A DNA stretch of 64,000 bases from Streptomyces sp. NBC_01446 (GTDB taxonomy: Bacteria; Actinomycetota; Actinomycetes; Streptomycetales; Streptomycetaceae). How positions within the stretch are numbered: position 1 is the first letter of the stretch; the number at the start of each line of letters is the position of its first letter. The notes beneath the pieces are model-generated. The model was not told the DNA's origin. It did not search any database and saw only the letters and a program-made list of their open reading frames with translations. The stretch lies in NCBI RefSeq assembly GCF_026340095.1, contig NZ_JAPEPO010000001.1:7832501-7896500 (forward strand). The letters are read 5' to 3'. Positions 16,773 to 25,157 of the stretch are shown here, in pieces. The translations under genes and the position numbers were made by a program.

Positions 16773-17900
16773 ATGCAGACGGAGCTGAGCAAGAAACTGG
16801 GGATCGAGCACGCCATCTTCGGCTTCACGCCCTTCCCGGCGGTGGCCGCCGCCATCAGCAGGGCCGGGGGGTTCGGTGTGCTCGGCGCGGTCCGCTACAC
16901 CGCACCCGACGACCTGGCCCGCGACCTCGACTGGATGGAGGAACACGTCGACGGCGCGCCCTACGGGCTCGATGTCGTGATGCCCGCGAAGAAGGTCGAG
17001 GGCCCGAACCATCAGAAACTGACCGAGGCCGACGTCGAGGCGATGATCCCCGAAGGACACCGCCAGTTCGTCAGAGACACCCTCGCCAAGCACGGCGTGC
17101 CCGAGCTCGCCGAGGGCGAGGTGTCGGGCTGGCGCATCACCGGCTGGATGGAGCAGGTCGCCCGCAACCAGCTGGACGTCGCCTTCGACTACCCGATCAA
17201 ACTCCTTGCCAACGCGCTCGGTTCACCGCCCGCCGACGTCGTCCAGCGCGCCCACGACCAGAACGTACTCGTGGCCGCTCTCGCGGGCAGCGCCCGGCAC
17301 GCCCGTAAACACGCGGACGCGGGCATCGACATCGTCGTCGCGCAGGGCTACGAGGCGGGCGGACACACCGGCGAGATCGCGTCCATGGTGCTCACGCCCG
17401 AAGCGGTCGACGCCGTGTCGCCGCTGCCTGTCCTCGCGGCCGGCGGCATCGGCAGCGGGGAGCAGATCGCGGCGGCCCTCGCGCTCGGCGCCCAGGGCGT
17501 CTGGCTCGGCTCCCTCTGGCTCACCACCACCGAGGCCGACCTCCACTCCCGCGCCCTCACCAGCAAACTCCTCGCGGCCGGGTCCGGCGACACCGTCCGC
17601 TCCCGCGCCCTGACCGGCAAGCCCGCGCGCCAGCTCCGCACGGAGTGGACCGACGCGTGGGACGACCCGTCGGGCCCCGGCACGCTGCCCATGCCGCTCC
17701 AGGGGCTGCTCGTCGCCGAGGCGGTCTCCCGCATCCAGAAGTACGAGGTCGATCCGCTGCTCGGCACGCCCGTCGGGCAGATCGTCGGCCGGATGACGAG
17801 CGAACGCCCCGTCCAGGCCGTGTTCGACGACCTCACACGCGGCTTCGAGCGCGCCGTCGACCGGATCAACCGCATCGCAGGAAGGAGCGGCCAGTCGTGA
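16773..17900 (+). CDS. NAD(P)H-dependent flavin oxidoreductase, nitronate monooxygenase family
   Basis: About 375 residues with the TIM-barrel NMO pattern. The N-terminal loop is FGFTPFPAVAAAISRAGGFG, then VAQGYEAGGHTG around the FMN/substrate His, and the phosphate-binding AAGGIGSGEQIAAALALGAQGVWLGSLWL. The ATG at 16773 is preferred because homology starts there; a GTG at 16755 would overlap the AGGAG. Its stop overlaps the GTG of the CoA ligase (GTGA). In actinomycetes this family includes enoyl-CoA reductase-like enzymes of steroid-ring degradation, so a role in acyl-CoA metabolism is more likely here than nitronate detoxification. Confidence 0.82.
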   Translation: MQTELSKKLGIEHAIFGFTPFPAVAAAISRAGGFGVLGAVRYTAPDDLARDLDWMEEHVDGAPYGLDVVMPAKKVEGPNHQKLTEADVEAMIPEGHRQFVRDTLAKHGVPELAEGEVSGWRITGWMEQVARNQLDVAFDYPIKLLANALGSPPADVVQRAHDQNVLVAALAGSARHARKHADAGIDIVVAQGYEAGGHTGEIASMVLTPEAVDAVSPLPVLAAGGIGSGEQIAAALALGAQGVWLGSLWLTTTEADLHSRALTSKLLAAGSGDTVRSRALTGKPARQLRTEWTDAWDDPSGPGTLPMPLQGLLVAEAVSRIQKYEVDPLLGTPVGQIVGRMTSERPVQAVFDDLTRGFERAVDRINRIAGRSGQS

Positions 17901-19468
17901 GCACAGGCCCCCACACCAACAGCGCGCCCCCCAACGGATTCTGGGCCCAGGCCACCGCGGATCCCGGCCGTACCGTCCTCGTCGCACCCGACGGGGAGGA
18001 GTGGACCGCGGGCCGGCTGCACGCCGACGTCAACAAGCTCGTGCACGGCCTGCGGGCCGCCGGCCTCGAACGAGGTGACGCGTTCGCCGTCGTCCTGCCC
18101 AACGGAGTCGAGTTCTTCACCGCGTACCTCGCCGCCTCCCAGGCCGGCTTCTACCTCGTCCCGGTCAACCACCATCTGGTCGGCCCCGAGATCGCCTGGA
18201 TCGTCGCCGACTCCGGAGCGAAGGTCCTCATCGCACACGAGCGGTTCACCGAACAGGCCGTGGCCGCCGCCGACGAAGCGGGGCTCCCCGCAGGACAGCG
18301 GTACGCCGTCGGCACCGTCGACGGATTCCGCCCCTACGCCCAACTCCTCGACGGACAGCCCGAGTCGGTGCCGGACGACCGCACCCTCGGCTGGGTCATG
18401 AACTACACCTCGGGCACCACGGGCCGCCCCCGCGGCATCCGCCGCCCCCTGCCCGGCAAGCTCCCCGAGGAGACCTACCTCGGCGGCTTCCTCGGCATCT
18501 TCGGCATCAAGCCGTTCGACGACAACGTGCACCTCGTCTGCTCGCCGCTCTACCACACCGCCGTGCTCCAGTTCGCGGGCGCGTCCCTGCACATCGGACA
18601 CACCCTCGTGCTGATGGACAAGTGGACCCCCGAGGACATGCTGCGCCTCATCGACACCTTCAAGTGCACGCACACGCACATGGTGCCGACCCAGTTCCAC
18701 CGCCTGCTCGCCCTGCCCGACAGCGTCAGGAGCGCGTACGACGTGTCGGCGATGCGGCACGCCATCCACGGCGCCGCGCCCTGCCCCGACCACGTCAAAC
18801 GCGCGATGATCGACTGGTGGGGCCACAGCGTCGAGGAGTACTACGCGGCCAGTGAGGGCGGCGGCGCCTTCGCGACCGCCGAGGACTGGCTGAAGAAGCC
18901 GGGCACGGTCGGCAAGGCCTGGCCCATCAGCGAACTCGCCGTGTTCGACGACGACGGCAACCGGCTGCCGCCCGGCGAACTCGGCACCGTCTACATGAAG
19001 ATGAGCACCGGCGGATTCTCGTACCACAAGGACGAGAGCAAGACGAAGAAGAATCGCATCGGCGACTTCTTCACCGTCGGCGACCTCGGCATTCTCGACG
19101 AGGACGGGTATCTCTTCCTCCGTGACCGCAAGATCGACATGATCATCTCGGGTGGCGTCAACATCTACCCCGCCGAGATCGAGTCCGCGCTCCTCACCCA
19201 CCCGGCCGTCGCCGACGCCGCGGCCTTCGGGATCCCGAACGACGACTGGGGCGAGGAGGTCAAGGCGGTCGTCGAACCCGCGGGGGGGCACACCGCCGGG
19301 GACGCGCTCGCCGTCGAGATCCTCGCTCACTGCGAGCGTCAACTCGCGGGCTACAAGCGGCCCAAGACCGTCGACTTCATCGAGACGATGCCGCGCGACC
19401 CGAACGGCAAGCTCTACAAGCGCCGTCTGCGCGACCCCTATTGGGAGGGCCGCACCCGCGCGATGTGA
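17897..19468 (+). CDS. Acyl-CoA synthetase (AMP-forming, FadD type)
   Basis: A 523-residue adenylate-forming enzyme. It shows the P-loop NYTSGTTGRPRG near residue 171, the ASEGGG core motif, the A8 hinge VGDLGILDEDGYLFLRDRKID, and the catalytic Lys region DPNGKLYKRRLRDPYWEG at the C-terminus. The GTG start overlaps the flavoprotein stop by the GTGA arrangement, with GAAGGAG upstream. Co-transcription with an NMO-type flavoprotein suggests activation of an acid that is then reduced or dehydrogenated. The chain and ring type are unknown. Confidence 0.9.
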   Translation: MSTGPHTNSAPPNGFWAQATADPGRTVLVAPDGEEWTAGRLHADVNKLVHGLRAAGLERGDAFAVVLPNGVEFFTAYLAASQAGFYLVPVNHHLVGPEIAWIVADSGAKVLIAHERFTEQAVAAADEAGLPAGQRYAVGTVDGFRPYAQLLDGQPESVPDDRTLGWVMNYTSGTTGRPRGIRRPLPGKLPEETYLGGFLGIFGIKPFDDNVHLVCSPLYHTAVLQFAGASLHIGHTLVLMDKWTPEDMLRLIDTFKCTHTHMVPTQFHRLLALPDSVRSAYDVSAMRHAIHGAAPCPDHVKRAMIDWWGHSVEEYYAASEGGGAFATAEDWLKKPGTVGKAWPISELAVFDDDGNRLPPGELGTVYMKMSTGGFSYHKDESKTKKNRIGDFFTVGDLGILDEDGYLFLRDRKIDMIISGGVNIYPAEIESALLTHPAVADAAAFGIPNDDWGEEVKAVVEPAGGHTAGDALAVEILAHCERQLAGYKRPKTVDFIETMPRDPNGKLYKRRLRDPYWEGRTRAM

Positions 19469-19490
19469 CCCGCGCGGAGGTCTGACGGAA

Positions 19491-19523
19491 GGAGCGGCCC
19501 GGGGCATTGCCCCGGGCCGCTCC
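19491..19523. terminator. Bidirectional terminator hairpin
   Basis: A perfect 15-bp stem GGAGCGGCCCGGGGC with loop ATT, between the CoA ligase (+) and the acylase (-), which converge here. There is no U-tract, as is common in Streptomyces. Confidence 0.8.
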
Positions 19524-19529
19524 CGTCGT

Positions 19530-21947
19530 TCAGTCGTGCACCCGCACCACCTTCAACGCCGGTGACTTCAAGATGTCCTTCTCGCAGAAGCGCGAGGTCA
19601 CCCACTGTCCGTCCGAGAACAGGTGCGTCTGGTCGCTGTAGTGGGGCGAGTTCGGGTTCGAGGACTGGGAGTACGTCAGCAGGGTGCGGGCCACCGGGCA
19701 GCCGCCGCCGTTCCAGCCGACGGCCTGGATGTAGCTCGACCCGTGGACGACCTCCGTGTAGCCGCCCGCCTTCGCGTCCCACAGGGTCTCGACCTTGTTC
19801 CACACACCGAGTGACTCCGTGCCGCCGTGGACGGGGATGCGCTTGCCGCCGCGTACGACGAACTGGCGCGCGCCGAGCGGGTCGTCCAGGGCGATCCCGG
19901 CCGACCGCAGCTCGCCCACCGCGTCGGCGAGTGCCGTCGCGAAGCCCGGCGCCTGCGTGTTCAGCGTGTTCGGCGTGCGCACCGGGTCGGCGGCCGAGAA
20001 CGGCACCTTCCACAGCTTGTCGTTCGGCACGGCCGCCGTGAGCTTGCGCCAGAACCGGTCGAAGAGCAGTGCGCCACGGCTCGACGTGCGCATCGTGTGA
20101 TCCCACTTGTTGAGCACATCGCATGCCTGGCTCACGTCAACGGCCTTGCCGTCACTGCCTGTCGCCATGCCGGCCGGCAGCGCCGCGCACGCGCGCGCCG
20201 TGTCCGCCGCCGCCAGATCCGCCGCGGGCACCCGGTCGGCGAACTGCTGACGCTGCAGATCGGGGACGGTGAGAGCGCCGCGACCCGCCATCGCGGAGAC
20301 GTCCTCGACGCCGCCGCGCGTCCGCATCGACCGCTGCGTGCCGACCGTCCCGAAGACCCGCTCGTACCCTGTCAGCGGGCGGTCGGCGTTGGCCAGCCAG
20401 GCGCTGTCGTTCGAGTTCTCCACGTAGGGCGCGTCCTTGAGGACCGGCATCCTGGACGGTCCGAAGATGCCCGGTTGCACGGCGTCCTTGTCGGAGCCGA
20501 GCGCGCAGTCGCCGCGCGAGCCGTCCAGGACGGCGACGCCGGACGCCGGATACGTCACCTTGCCGAGCGGCGTCGAGCAGCGCGCGGCCAGGTCGTCGGT
20601 GATCCGGGGCAGCACCTGCGCCTGAGCGAACAGCGAGTGCCCGGACGCGTCGGCGGCGATCGTGTTCACCCAGGGAAGTCCCTGCGTGCGCTTCAGCGAG
20701 CGCAGCACGTCGTCCGTGGAGCGTGCCTTGCTGAACCCGAGCCCCGTGTCGGAGGAACGCAGGTTCAGGGCGTTCGGGTCGTTGAGCGCGTAGGCAGTCG
20801 TGGCCGTCCAGGGCAGCGGCAGCGAGGCGCCCAGCGAGTTCACGATCGGCCCGTACCGCGTCCACCACTGCGTGCGGGTGACCGGCGCGCCGTCCTTCAC
20901 CGCGACGCTCACGGTCCGCTTCGTCATCCGCTCCGGCTTGCCGTCCACGACATACGAGGTCGGGTCGGCCGGGTCCAGCGTCAACTGGTGGAGATTGAGC
21001 GTGACGCCCGTCGCGACGGTGTGGCTCCAGGCGATACGGGAGTTGTGCCCGATCGAGATCGTCGTCGAGCCGAGGAGCGAGCCGCCGGAGACGTTCAGTT
21101 CGCCGGGAATCGTCTGCTGCGACTGCCAGAAGCGGCGGCCACCCTGCCAGGGGTAGTGCGGGTTGCCGAGAAGCAGACCGCGGCCGTTCGCCGTGGTGGC
21201 GCCGCTGAACGCGACGGCGTTGGACCCCATGTCGGCGTCCTCGCTCGAGAACAGCTCCTTGGCGGCCGCGGCCGTCGTGGCCTTGTCCGGCGTACGGGCA
21301 GGGGTTCCCGCGGAAGGCGGCTGTGCGGCCGTGATGCCGTCCACGCCGCGGCCCTGCCCGCCCAGCACGGCGAGCGCGAAGCCGTGCGCAGCTACGTCCA
21401 GGGTCGTCACCGGGTGCACCCAGTCCGCGCCCTTGCAGGCGGGGTCGGTGATCCGGTTCTGCTTCAGCCACGCGTTGTAGCCGGCGGCGAAGCCCCGCAT
21501 CGTCTCCTTCACCTCACGGCCCGGGCCCGCGGGCGCCGGCTCGGCGAGGAGCTTCTCCACGGTGCCCGCCTCACGGACACCCCGGAAGTAGAGATCGCTG
21601 GAGACGTTCTTAGTGGCGGACGACAAGGAGCCGTCAGGGGCCGCGTCGGGCCCGAAGTAACGGGAGCGCTCGCCGCGCACGGTGGCGAATCCGTCGGCGA
21701 GCGCGCACACCTGGTCGGCCGCCTGCGCCCACCCGGTGCCGAAGCCCAGGCCCGCGTAGTCCTGGGCGACGATATGCGGAATGCCGTACTCGGTGTAGCG
21801 GATCGTGGCGGACAGGCCGCCGCCGTGCGGGTGGTGCTCGGGCCGGCCGTGACCGCCGGCGGCCGCCGGCGGGAGCGAGGCCGTGGTGCTCAACGCGGTC
21901 AACAGGGCGAAACCTATGACCGCGAGACGTCTCGGGCGGGTGCGCAT
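19530..21947 (-). CDS. Secreted penicillin acylase-family (Ntn-hydrolase) amidase
   Basis: An 805-residue precursor. The ATG at 21947 has GGGAGG 5 bases upstream; an in-frame TTG at 21959 lies over that site and is rejected. A signal peptide (LAVIGFALLTALSTTASLPPAAA) is followed by an alpha chain starting RYTEYGIPHIVAQDYAGLGFGTGWAQA. The autocleavage junction MGSNAVAFSG lies near residue 240, where Ser would become the N-terminal nucleophile of the beta chain, and oxyanion/Asn motifs lie further on. Relatives include aculeacin A acylase and acyl-homoserine-lactone acylases, which remove fatty acyl chains. Between CoA ligase genes it might release acyl groups outside the cell, but its substrate is unknown. 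Confidence 0.88.
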   Translation of the reverse strand: MRTRPRRLAVIGFALLTALSTTASLPPAAAGGHGRPEHHPHGGGLSATIRYTEYGIPHIVAQDYAGLGFGTGWAQAADQVCALADGFATVRGERSRYFGPDAAPDGSLSSATKNVSSDLYFRGVREAGTVEKLLAEPAPAGPGREVKETMRGFAAGYNAWLKQNRITDPACKGADWVHPVTTLDVAAHGFALAVLGGQGRGVDGITAAQPPSAGTPARTPDKATTAAAAKELFSSEDADMGSNAVAFSGATTANGRGLLLGNPHYPWQGGRRFWQSQQTIPGELNVSGGSLLGSTTISIGHNSRIAWSHTVATGVTLNLHQLTLDPADPTSYVVDGKPERMTKRTVSVAVKDGAPVTRTQWWTRYGPIVNSLGASLPLPWTATTAYALNDPNALNLRSSDTGLGFSKARSTDDVLRSLKRTQGLPWVNTIAADASGHSLFAQAQVLPRITDDLAARCSTPLGKVTYPASGVAVLDGSRGDCALGSDKDAVQPGIFGPSRMPVLKDAPYVENSNDSAWLANADRPLTGYERVFGTVGTQRSMRTRGGVEDVSAMAGRGALTVPDLQRQQFADRVPAADLAAADTARACAALPAGMATGSDGKAVDVSQACDVLNKWDHTMRTSSRGALLFDRFWRKLTAAVPNDKLWKVPFSAADPVRTPNTLNTQAPGFATALADAVGELRSAGIALDDPLGARQFVVRGGKRIPVHGGTESLGVWNKVETLWDAKAGGYTEVVHGSSYIQAVGWNGGGCPVARTLLTYSQSSNPNSPHYSDQTHLFSDGQWVTSRFCEKDILKSPALKVVRVHD

Positions 21948-22087
21948 CGTGCCTCCCAACTGGAGTGAGGGAAGGGGCGGTTGAGCGTACCAACCGGTAT
22001 GCCCGGAAGGGCGGCGTCCGGTGCGGCCATCGCGCGACGCGCGTCACCGGCCTTGATTTCGTGTCGGCCGGGGCACAGGATCGCGCC

Positions 22088-23608
22088 ATGACGGGTGTCC
22101 GGGATGAACAAGACGTACGCGCCAGCACGGTCGACGGGACGCTGCGCCGCAGCGCACGACGCGCCCCCGAGCGCGTCGCCGTTCGCTACGGCCCGCGCGC
22201 ATGGACGTACGCCGAACTCGACGCGGCCGTCTCGCGCGCGGCCGGCGTGCTGCAGGGTCTGGGACTCGGACGAGGGGACCGCGTCGGCGCCTACGGGCAC
22301 AACTCGGACGCGTACCTGATCGGCTTCCTGGCCTGTTCGCGCGCCGGGCTCGTGCACGTGCCGGTCAACCAGAACCTCACGGGAGACGACCTCTCCTACA
22401 TCGTCGGCCAGTCGGACTGCGCGCTCGTACTGACCGACCCCGACCTGGCGGACCGGCTCCCCGCGGGCGTGCGCACCCTGGCCCTGCGCGACGCGCACGA
22501 CTCCCTGCTCGCCCGGATCCCGTCCGCCGAGCCGTACGACGGACCGCAGTCCGACGCCGACGACCTGGTGCAACTCCTGTACACCTCCGGCACGACCGCG
22601 CTGCCCAAGGGCGCGATGATGTCGCACCGGGCGCTCGTCCACGAGTACGTCAGCGCGATCCACGCCCTCGGCCTCACGCAGACGGACCGGCCCGTCCACT
22701 CCCTTCCGCTCTACCACTCGGCGCAGATGCACGTCTTCCTGCTGCCGTACCTCGCCGTCGGCGCGCAGAACACGATCCTCGACGCGCCGGACGCCGCGAA
22801 GATCTTCGACCTCGTCGAGGCGGGTGACGCCGACAGCCTCTTCGCGCCGCCCACTGTCTGGATCGGTCTCTCGCAGCACCCGGACTTCGCGACCCGGGAC
22901 CTGAGCGGCCTGCGCAAGGCCTTCTACGGCGCGTCGATCATGCCGGTACCGGTCCTGGAACGGCTGCGCGCGCACCTGCCCGGACTCGCCTTCTACAACT
23001 GCTTCGGCCAGAGCGAGATCGGACCGCTCGCCACCGTCCTCGGGCCCGACGAGCACGAGGGCCGCATGGACTCCTGCGGGCGGCCCGTCCTGTTCGTCGA
23101 GGCGCGGGTCGTCGACGAGGACGGCAAAGAGGTGCCCGACGGCACCGCCGGTGAAGTGGTCTACCGCTCACCGCAGTTGTGCGACGGCTACTGGGACAAG
23201 CCGCAGGAGACCGAGGCGGCCTTCCGTGACGGCTGGTTCCGCTCGGGGGACCTCGCGGTGCGCGACGGCGAGGGCTACTTCACCGTTGTCGACCGCGTGA
23301 AGGACGTCATCAACTCCGGGGGCGTGCTCGTCGCCTCACGGCAGGTCGAGGACGCGCTCTACACCCATCCGCAGGTGGCCGAGACCGCCGTCATCGGACT
23401 GCCCGACGAGCGCTGGATCGAGGCCGTCACGGCCGTCGTCGTCCGTGGCGGCGAGGTCACCGAGACGGAACTCATCGACCACGCACGCGAGAAGCTAGCC
23501 CACTTCAAGGCGCCCAAGCGGGTCGTCTTCGTGGACGAACTCCCGCGCAACGCCAGCGGCAAGATCCTCAAGCGGGAGCTGCGGGACCGGTTCAGCACGG
23601 CGGACTGA
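22088..23608 (+). CDS. Acyl-CoA synthetase (FadD type)
   Basis: A 506-residue adenylate-forming ligase. It has the P-loop LLYTSGTTALPKGAMMSHRA near residue 164, YNCFGQSEIGPLATVL as the A5 motif, the hinge GWFRSGDLAVRDGEGYFTVVDRVKDVI and the C-terminal NASGKILKREL with the catalytic Lys. The ATG at 22088 is preferred; a longer in-frame start at 21965 would reach into the promoter of the divergent acylase gene. It likely activates a medium- or long-chain acid. No partner gene is in the same operon, and its 3' neighbour is the attenuated thrS-like gene. Confidence 0.88.
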   Translation: MTGVRDEQDVRASTVDGTLRRSARRAPERVAVRYGPRAWTYAELDAAVSRAAGVLQGLGLGRGDRVGAYGHNSDAYLIGFLACSRAGLVHVPVNQNLTGDDLSYIVGQSDCALVLTDPDLADRLPAGVRTLALRDAHDSLLARIPSAEPYDGPQSDADDLVQLLYTSGTTALPKGAMMSHRALVHEYVSAIHALGLTQTDRPVHSLPLYHSAQMHVFLLPYLAVGAQNTILDAPDAAKIFDLVEAGDADSLFAPPTVWIGLSQHPDFATRDLSGLRKAFYGASIMPVPVLERLRAHLPGLAFYNCFGQSEIGPLATVLGPDEHEGRMDSCGRPVLFVEARVVDEDGKEVPDGTAGEVVYRSPQLCDGYWDKPQETEAAFRDGWFRSGDLAVRDGEGYFTVVDRVKDVINSGGVLVASRQVEDALYTHPQVAETAVIGLPDERWIEAVTAVVVRGGEVTETELIDHAREKLAHFKAPKRVVFVDELPRNASGKILKRELRDRFSTAD

Positions 23609-23649
23609 GCCCGCCGGAAAATGACGCGCGGACCCGGCCGGGGCCCTGT

Positions 23650-23655
23650 TACGGT
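23650..23655 (+). promoter_or_regulatory. -10 element for the thrS-like leader transcript
   Basis: TACGGT (TAnnnT) ends 6 bases before the leader ATG at 23662, which predicts transcription starting at or next to that A, giving a leaderless leader-peptide mRNA. No convincing -35 box is seen. Confidence 0.45.
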
Positions 23656-23661
23656 CCGGGC

Positions 23662-23718
23662 ATGAAGCGACGCGCTGCTGCCAGGACGACGACGCCGGAG
23701 AGTGTCCCGGCGCGCTGA
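23662..23718 (+). CDS. Leader peptide with Thr-Thr-Thr, upstream of the thrS-like gene
   Basis: An 18-codon reading frame, MKRRAAARTTTPESVPAR, lies 86 bases upstream of a threonyl-tRNA synthetase gene. Codons 9-11 are three consecutive ACG threonine codons (23686-23694). The stop is at 23716-23718, 15 bases before a strong hairpin. This is the arrangement of amino-acid-controlled attenuators such as pheM-pheST or the trp and his leaders of enteric bacteria. The peptide itself probably has no function beyond sensing charged tRNA-Thr through ribosome stalling. It is too short to be supported by homology; the evidence is codon content, position and the alternative hairpins. Confidence 0.65.
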   Translation: MKRRAAARTTTPESVPAR

Positions 23719-23763
23719 CAGCTGTGTTTGTCCGAAGCCCCGGGGCGAGTGCCCCGGGGCTTC
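23693..23763 (+). promoter_or_regulatory. Transcription attenuator (alternative hairpins and terminator) of the thrS-like gene
   Basis: Four segments can be recognised. Segment 1 is CGCCGG (23693-23698), and segment 2 contains CCGGCG (23707-23712), which pairs with it. Segment 3 is GAAGCCCCGGGGC (23734-23746), and segment 4 is GCCCCGGGGCTTC (23751-23763), pairing perfectly with segment 3 over 13 bp with a GAGT loop. Segment 2 as GTCCCGG (23704-23710) can also pair with CCGGGGC (23740-23746) of segment 3 (7 pairs, one of them G-U) and so prevent 3:4. Stalling at the Thr codons would free segment 2; a ribosome at the stop codon would cover it. Confidence 0.65.
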
Positions 23764-23804
23764 GCCATGGGACCACTCGCCCGACGACCGCGAGGGATCC
23801 CGAA

Positions 23805-25145
23805 ATGAACCAGCAGAAGCACGAGCAGCAGATGCAGGGCCCGCAGAAGCACGACCAACAGAACCAGGACCCGCAGAAGCACGAGCAGCGCAATCAGGAA
23901 CACCCGCGGCACGAGCGGCCGAAGCACGACCACCGCAAGCTCGGTCGTGAGCTCGGCCTCTTCGACGCCGACCCGCTGATCGGCGCGGGCCTGCCGTACT
24001 GGCTGCCCGACGGCGCGGCTGTGCGGCACACCCTGGAGGAGTACATCCGCGCCGCTGAGCGGCGGGCCGGCTACCGGCACGTGTACTCGCCGGTCCTCGG
24101 CAAGCGCGAGCTGTATGAGATCTCGGGGCACTGGTCGCACTACAGCGACGACATGTTTCCCCCGATGGACCTGGGCGGCGAGCAGGTCGTCCTGCGGCCC
24201 AGCCTCTGTCCCCACCACGCCGTGATCTACCGTTCCCGCTCCCACAGCTACCGCGAACTGCCCCTGCGCATGGCGGAGTTGGGCGGCATGTACCGCTCCG
24301 AGCTGTCGGGCGTGCTCGGCGGTCTGACTCGCGTACGGGCCATCCAGCTCAACGACGCGCACATCTTCTGCACCCTCGATCAGGTGGCCGGCGAGGCGCT
24401 GGCGGCCCTGGAGATGATCCGCAGGGCCTACGAGGCTCTGGGCATCACCCCGGCGCGCTACCGGCTCTCGCTGCCGGGGCCGGGCGGAAAGTACGTCGCC
24501 GCCCCCGAGATGTGGCAGCGCTCCGCCGCGCTGCTCACCGAGGTACTCGACCGGTCGGGTCTTCCGTACGAGGCGGCCGAGGGTGAGGCCGCGTTCTACG
24601 GGCCCAAGATCGACGTCCAGGTCGCCGACGGTGCGGGGCGCGAGTCGACCCTGTCCACCGTCCAGGTCGACTTCCACCAGCCCGAGCGTTTCGATCTGCA
24701 CTACATCGGCCCGGACGGGGCGAAACACCGTCCGGTGATGGTCCACCGCAGCATCATCGGCAGCGTGGAACGGGCCGTCGCGCACCTCATCGAGCAGCAC
24801 GGCGGCGCCTTCCCGGCGTGGCTCGCCCCCACCCAGGTGGCGATCCTGCCGATCTCGGACGCAGAGCTGCCGCACGCCGACGCTCTCGCGCGCCGGTGCG
24901 CCGAGCTCGGGCTGCGGGCCGAGGTCGCGGGCCCCGAGCACGGCACCCTGGGCGCCCGCGTCCGGGAGGCCCGGCTCGTGCCGTACCAGGCGGTCATCGG
25001 TGCGCGAGAGGCCGTGGACGGTCGGGTCGCGCTGCGCCTGCGCGACGGCCGCCGCCCCGCACCGCTGCCCGCCGAGGAGGCGCTCGCCAGGATCGGGGCG
25101 GTCGTCGACGGCTACGCGCACGACCTGTGGGACGACGCGCGCTGA
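23805..25145 (+). CDS. thrS: Short threonyl-tRNA synthetase-like protein lacking TGS and editing domains
   Basis: A 446-residue protein. After an odd Gln/Lys/His-rich tail (residues 2-44) the class II catalytic core starts at DHRKLGRELGLF, the usual catalytic-domain boundary of ThrRS, so the TGS and editing domains of a normal enzyme of about 650 residues are absent. Motif 2 is LGGMYRSELSGVLGGLTRVR near residue 160. The three zinc ligands appear kept: Cys in SLCPHH, His in NDAHIFC and His in VMVHRSIIGS. The anticodon-binding domain (about 340-446) is present. GAGGGA precedes the ATG. It is probably a second, starvation- or inhibitor-induced ThrRS. Without editing it may rely on another enzyme to clear Ser-tRNA-Thr. 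Confidence 0.88.
   Translation: MNQQKHEQQMQGPQKHDQQNQDPQKHEQRNQEHPRHERPKHDHRKLGRELGLFDADPLIGAGLPYWLPDGAAVRHTLEEYIRAAERRAGYRHVYSPVLGKRELYEISGHWSHYSDDMFPPMDLGGEQVVLRPSLCPHHAVIYRSRSHSYRELPLRMAELGGMYRSELSGVLGGLTRVRAIQLNDAHIFCTLDQVAGEALAALEMIRRAYEALGITPARYRLSLPGPGGKYVAAPEMWQRSAALLTEVLDRSGLPYEAAEGEAAFYGPKIDVQVADGAGRESTLSTVQVDFHQPERFDLHYIGPDGAKHRPVMVHRSIIGSVERAVAHLIEQHGGAFPAWLAPTQVAILPISDAELPHADALARRCAELGLRAEVAGPEHGTLGARVREARLVPYQAVIGAREAVDGRVALRLRDGRRPAPLPAEEALARIGAVVDGYAHDLWDDAR
23814..23916 (+). repeat. In-gene ~30-nt repeats encoding PQKH(E/D)QQNQ(D/E)
   Basis: About three and a half imperfect copies of a 30-base unit beginning CCGCAGAAGCACGA at the 5' end of the thrS-like gene. They encode a run of decapeptides rich in Gln, Lys, His and Asn. 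This composition is very unlike the surrounding Ala/Arg/Gly-rich proteome and suggests expansion by slippage. Confidence 0.7.
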
Positions 25146-25157
25146 CGAAGGCGGCCC

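Noticed and set aside
17348..19507. Very long open frame antisense to the NMO/CoA-ligase genes; similar long antisense frames at 46958-49237, 19827-21968 and 56841-59369
   Set aside because: They mirror real genes with recognisable domains and good codon bias on the other strand. Their translations are low-complexity Arg/Gly/Val-rich with no motifs, typical shadows in very GC-rich DNA.
23609..23804. T-box riboswitch upstream of the thrS-like gene
   Set aside because: The stretch is too short for a T-box, no AGGGUGGNACCGCG-type element is present, and the Thr-rich leader frame explains the hairpins better.
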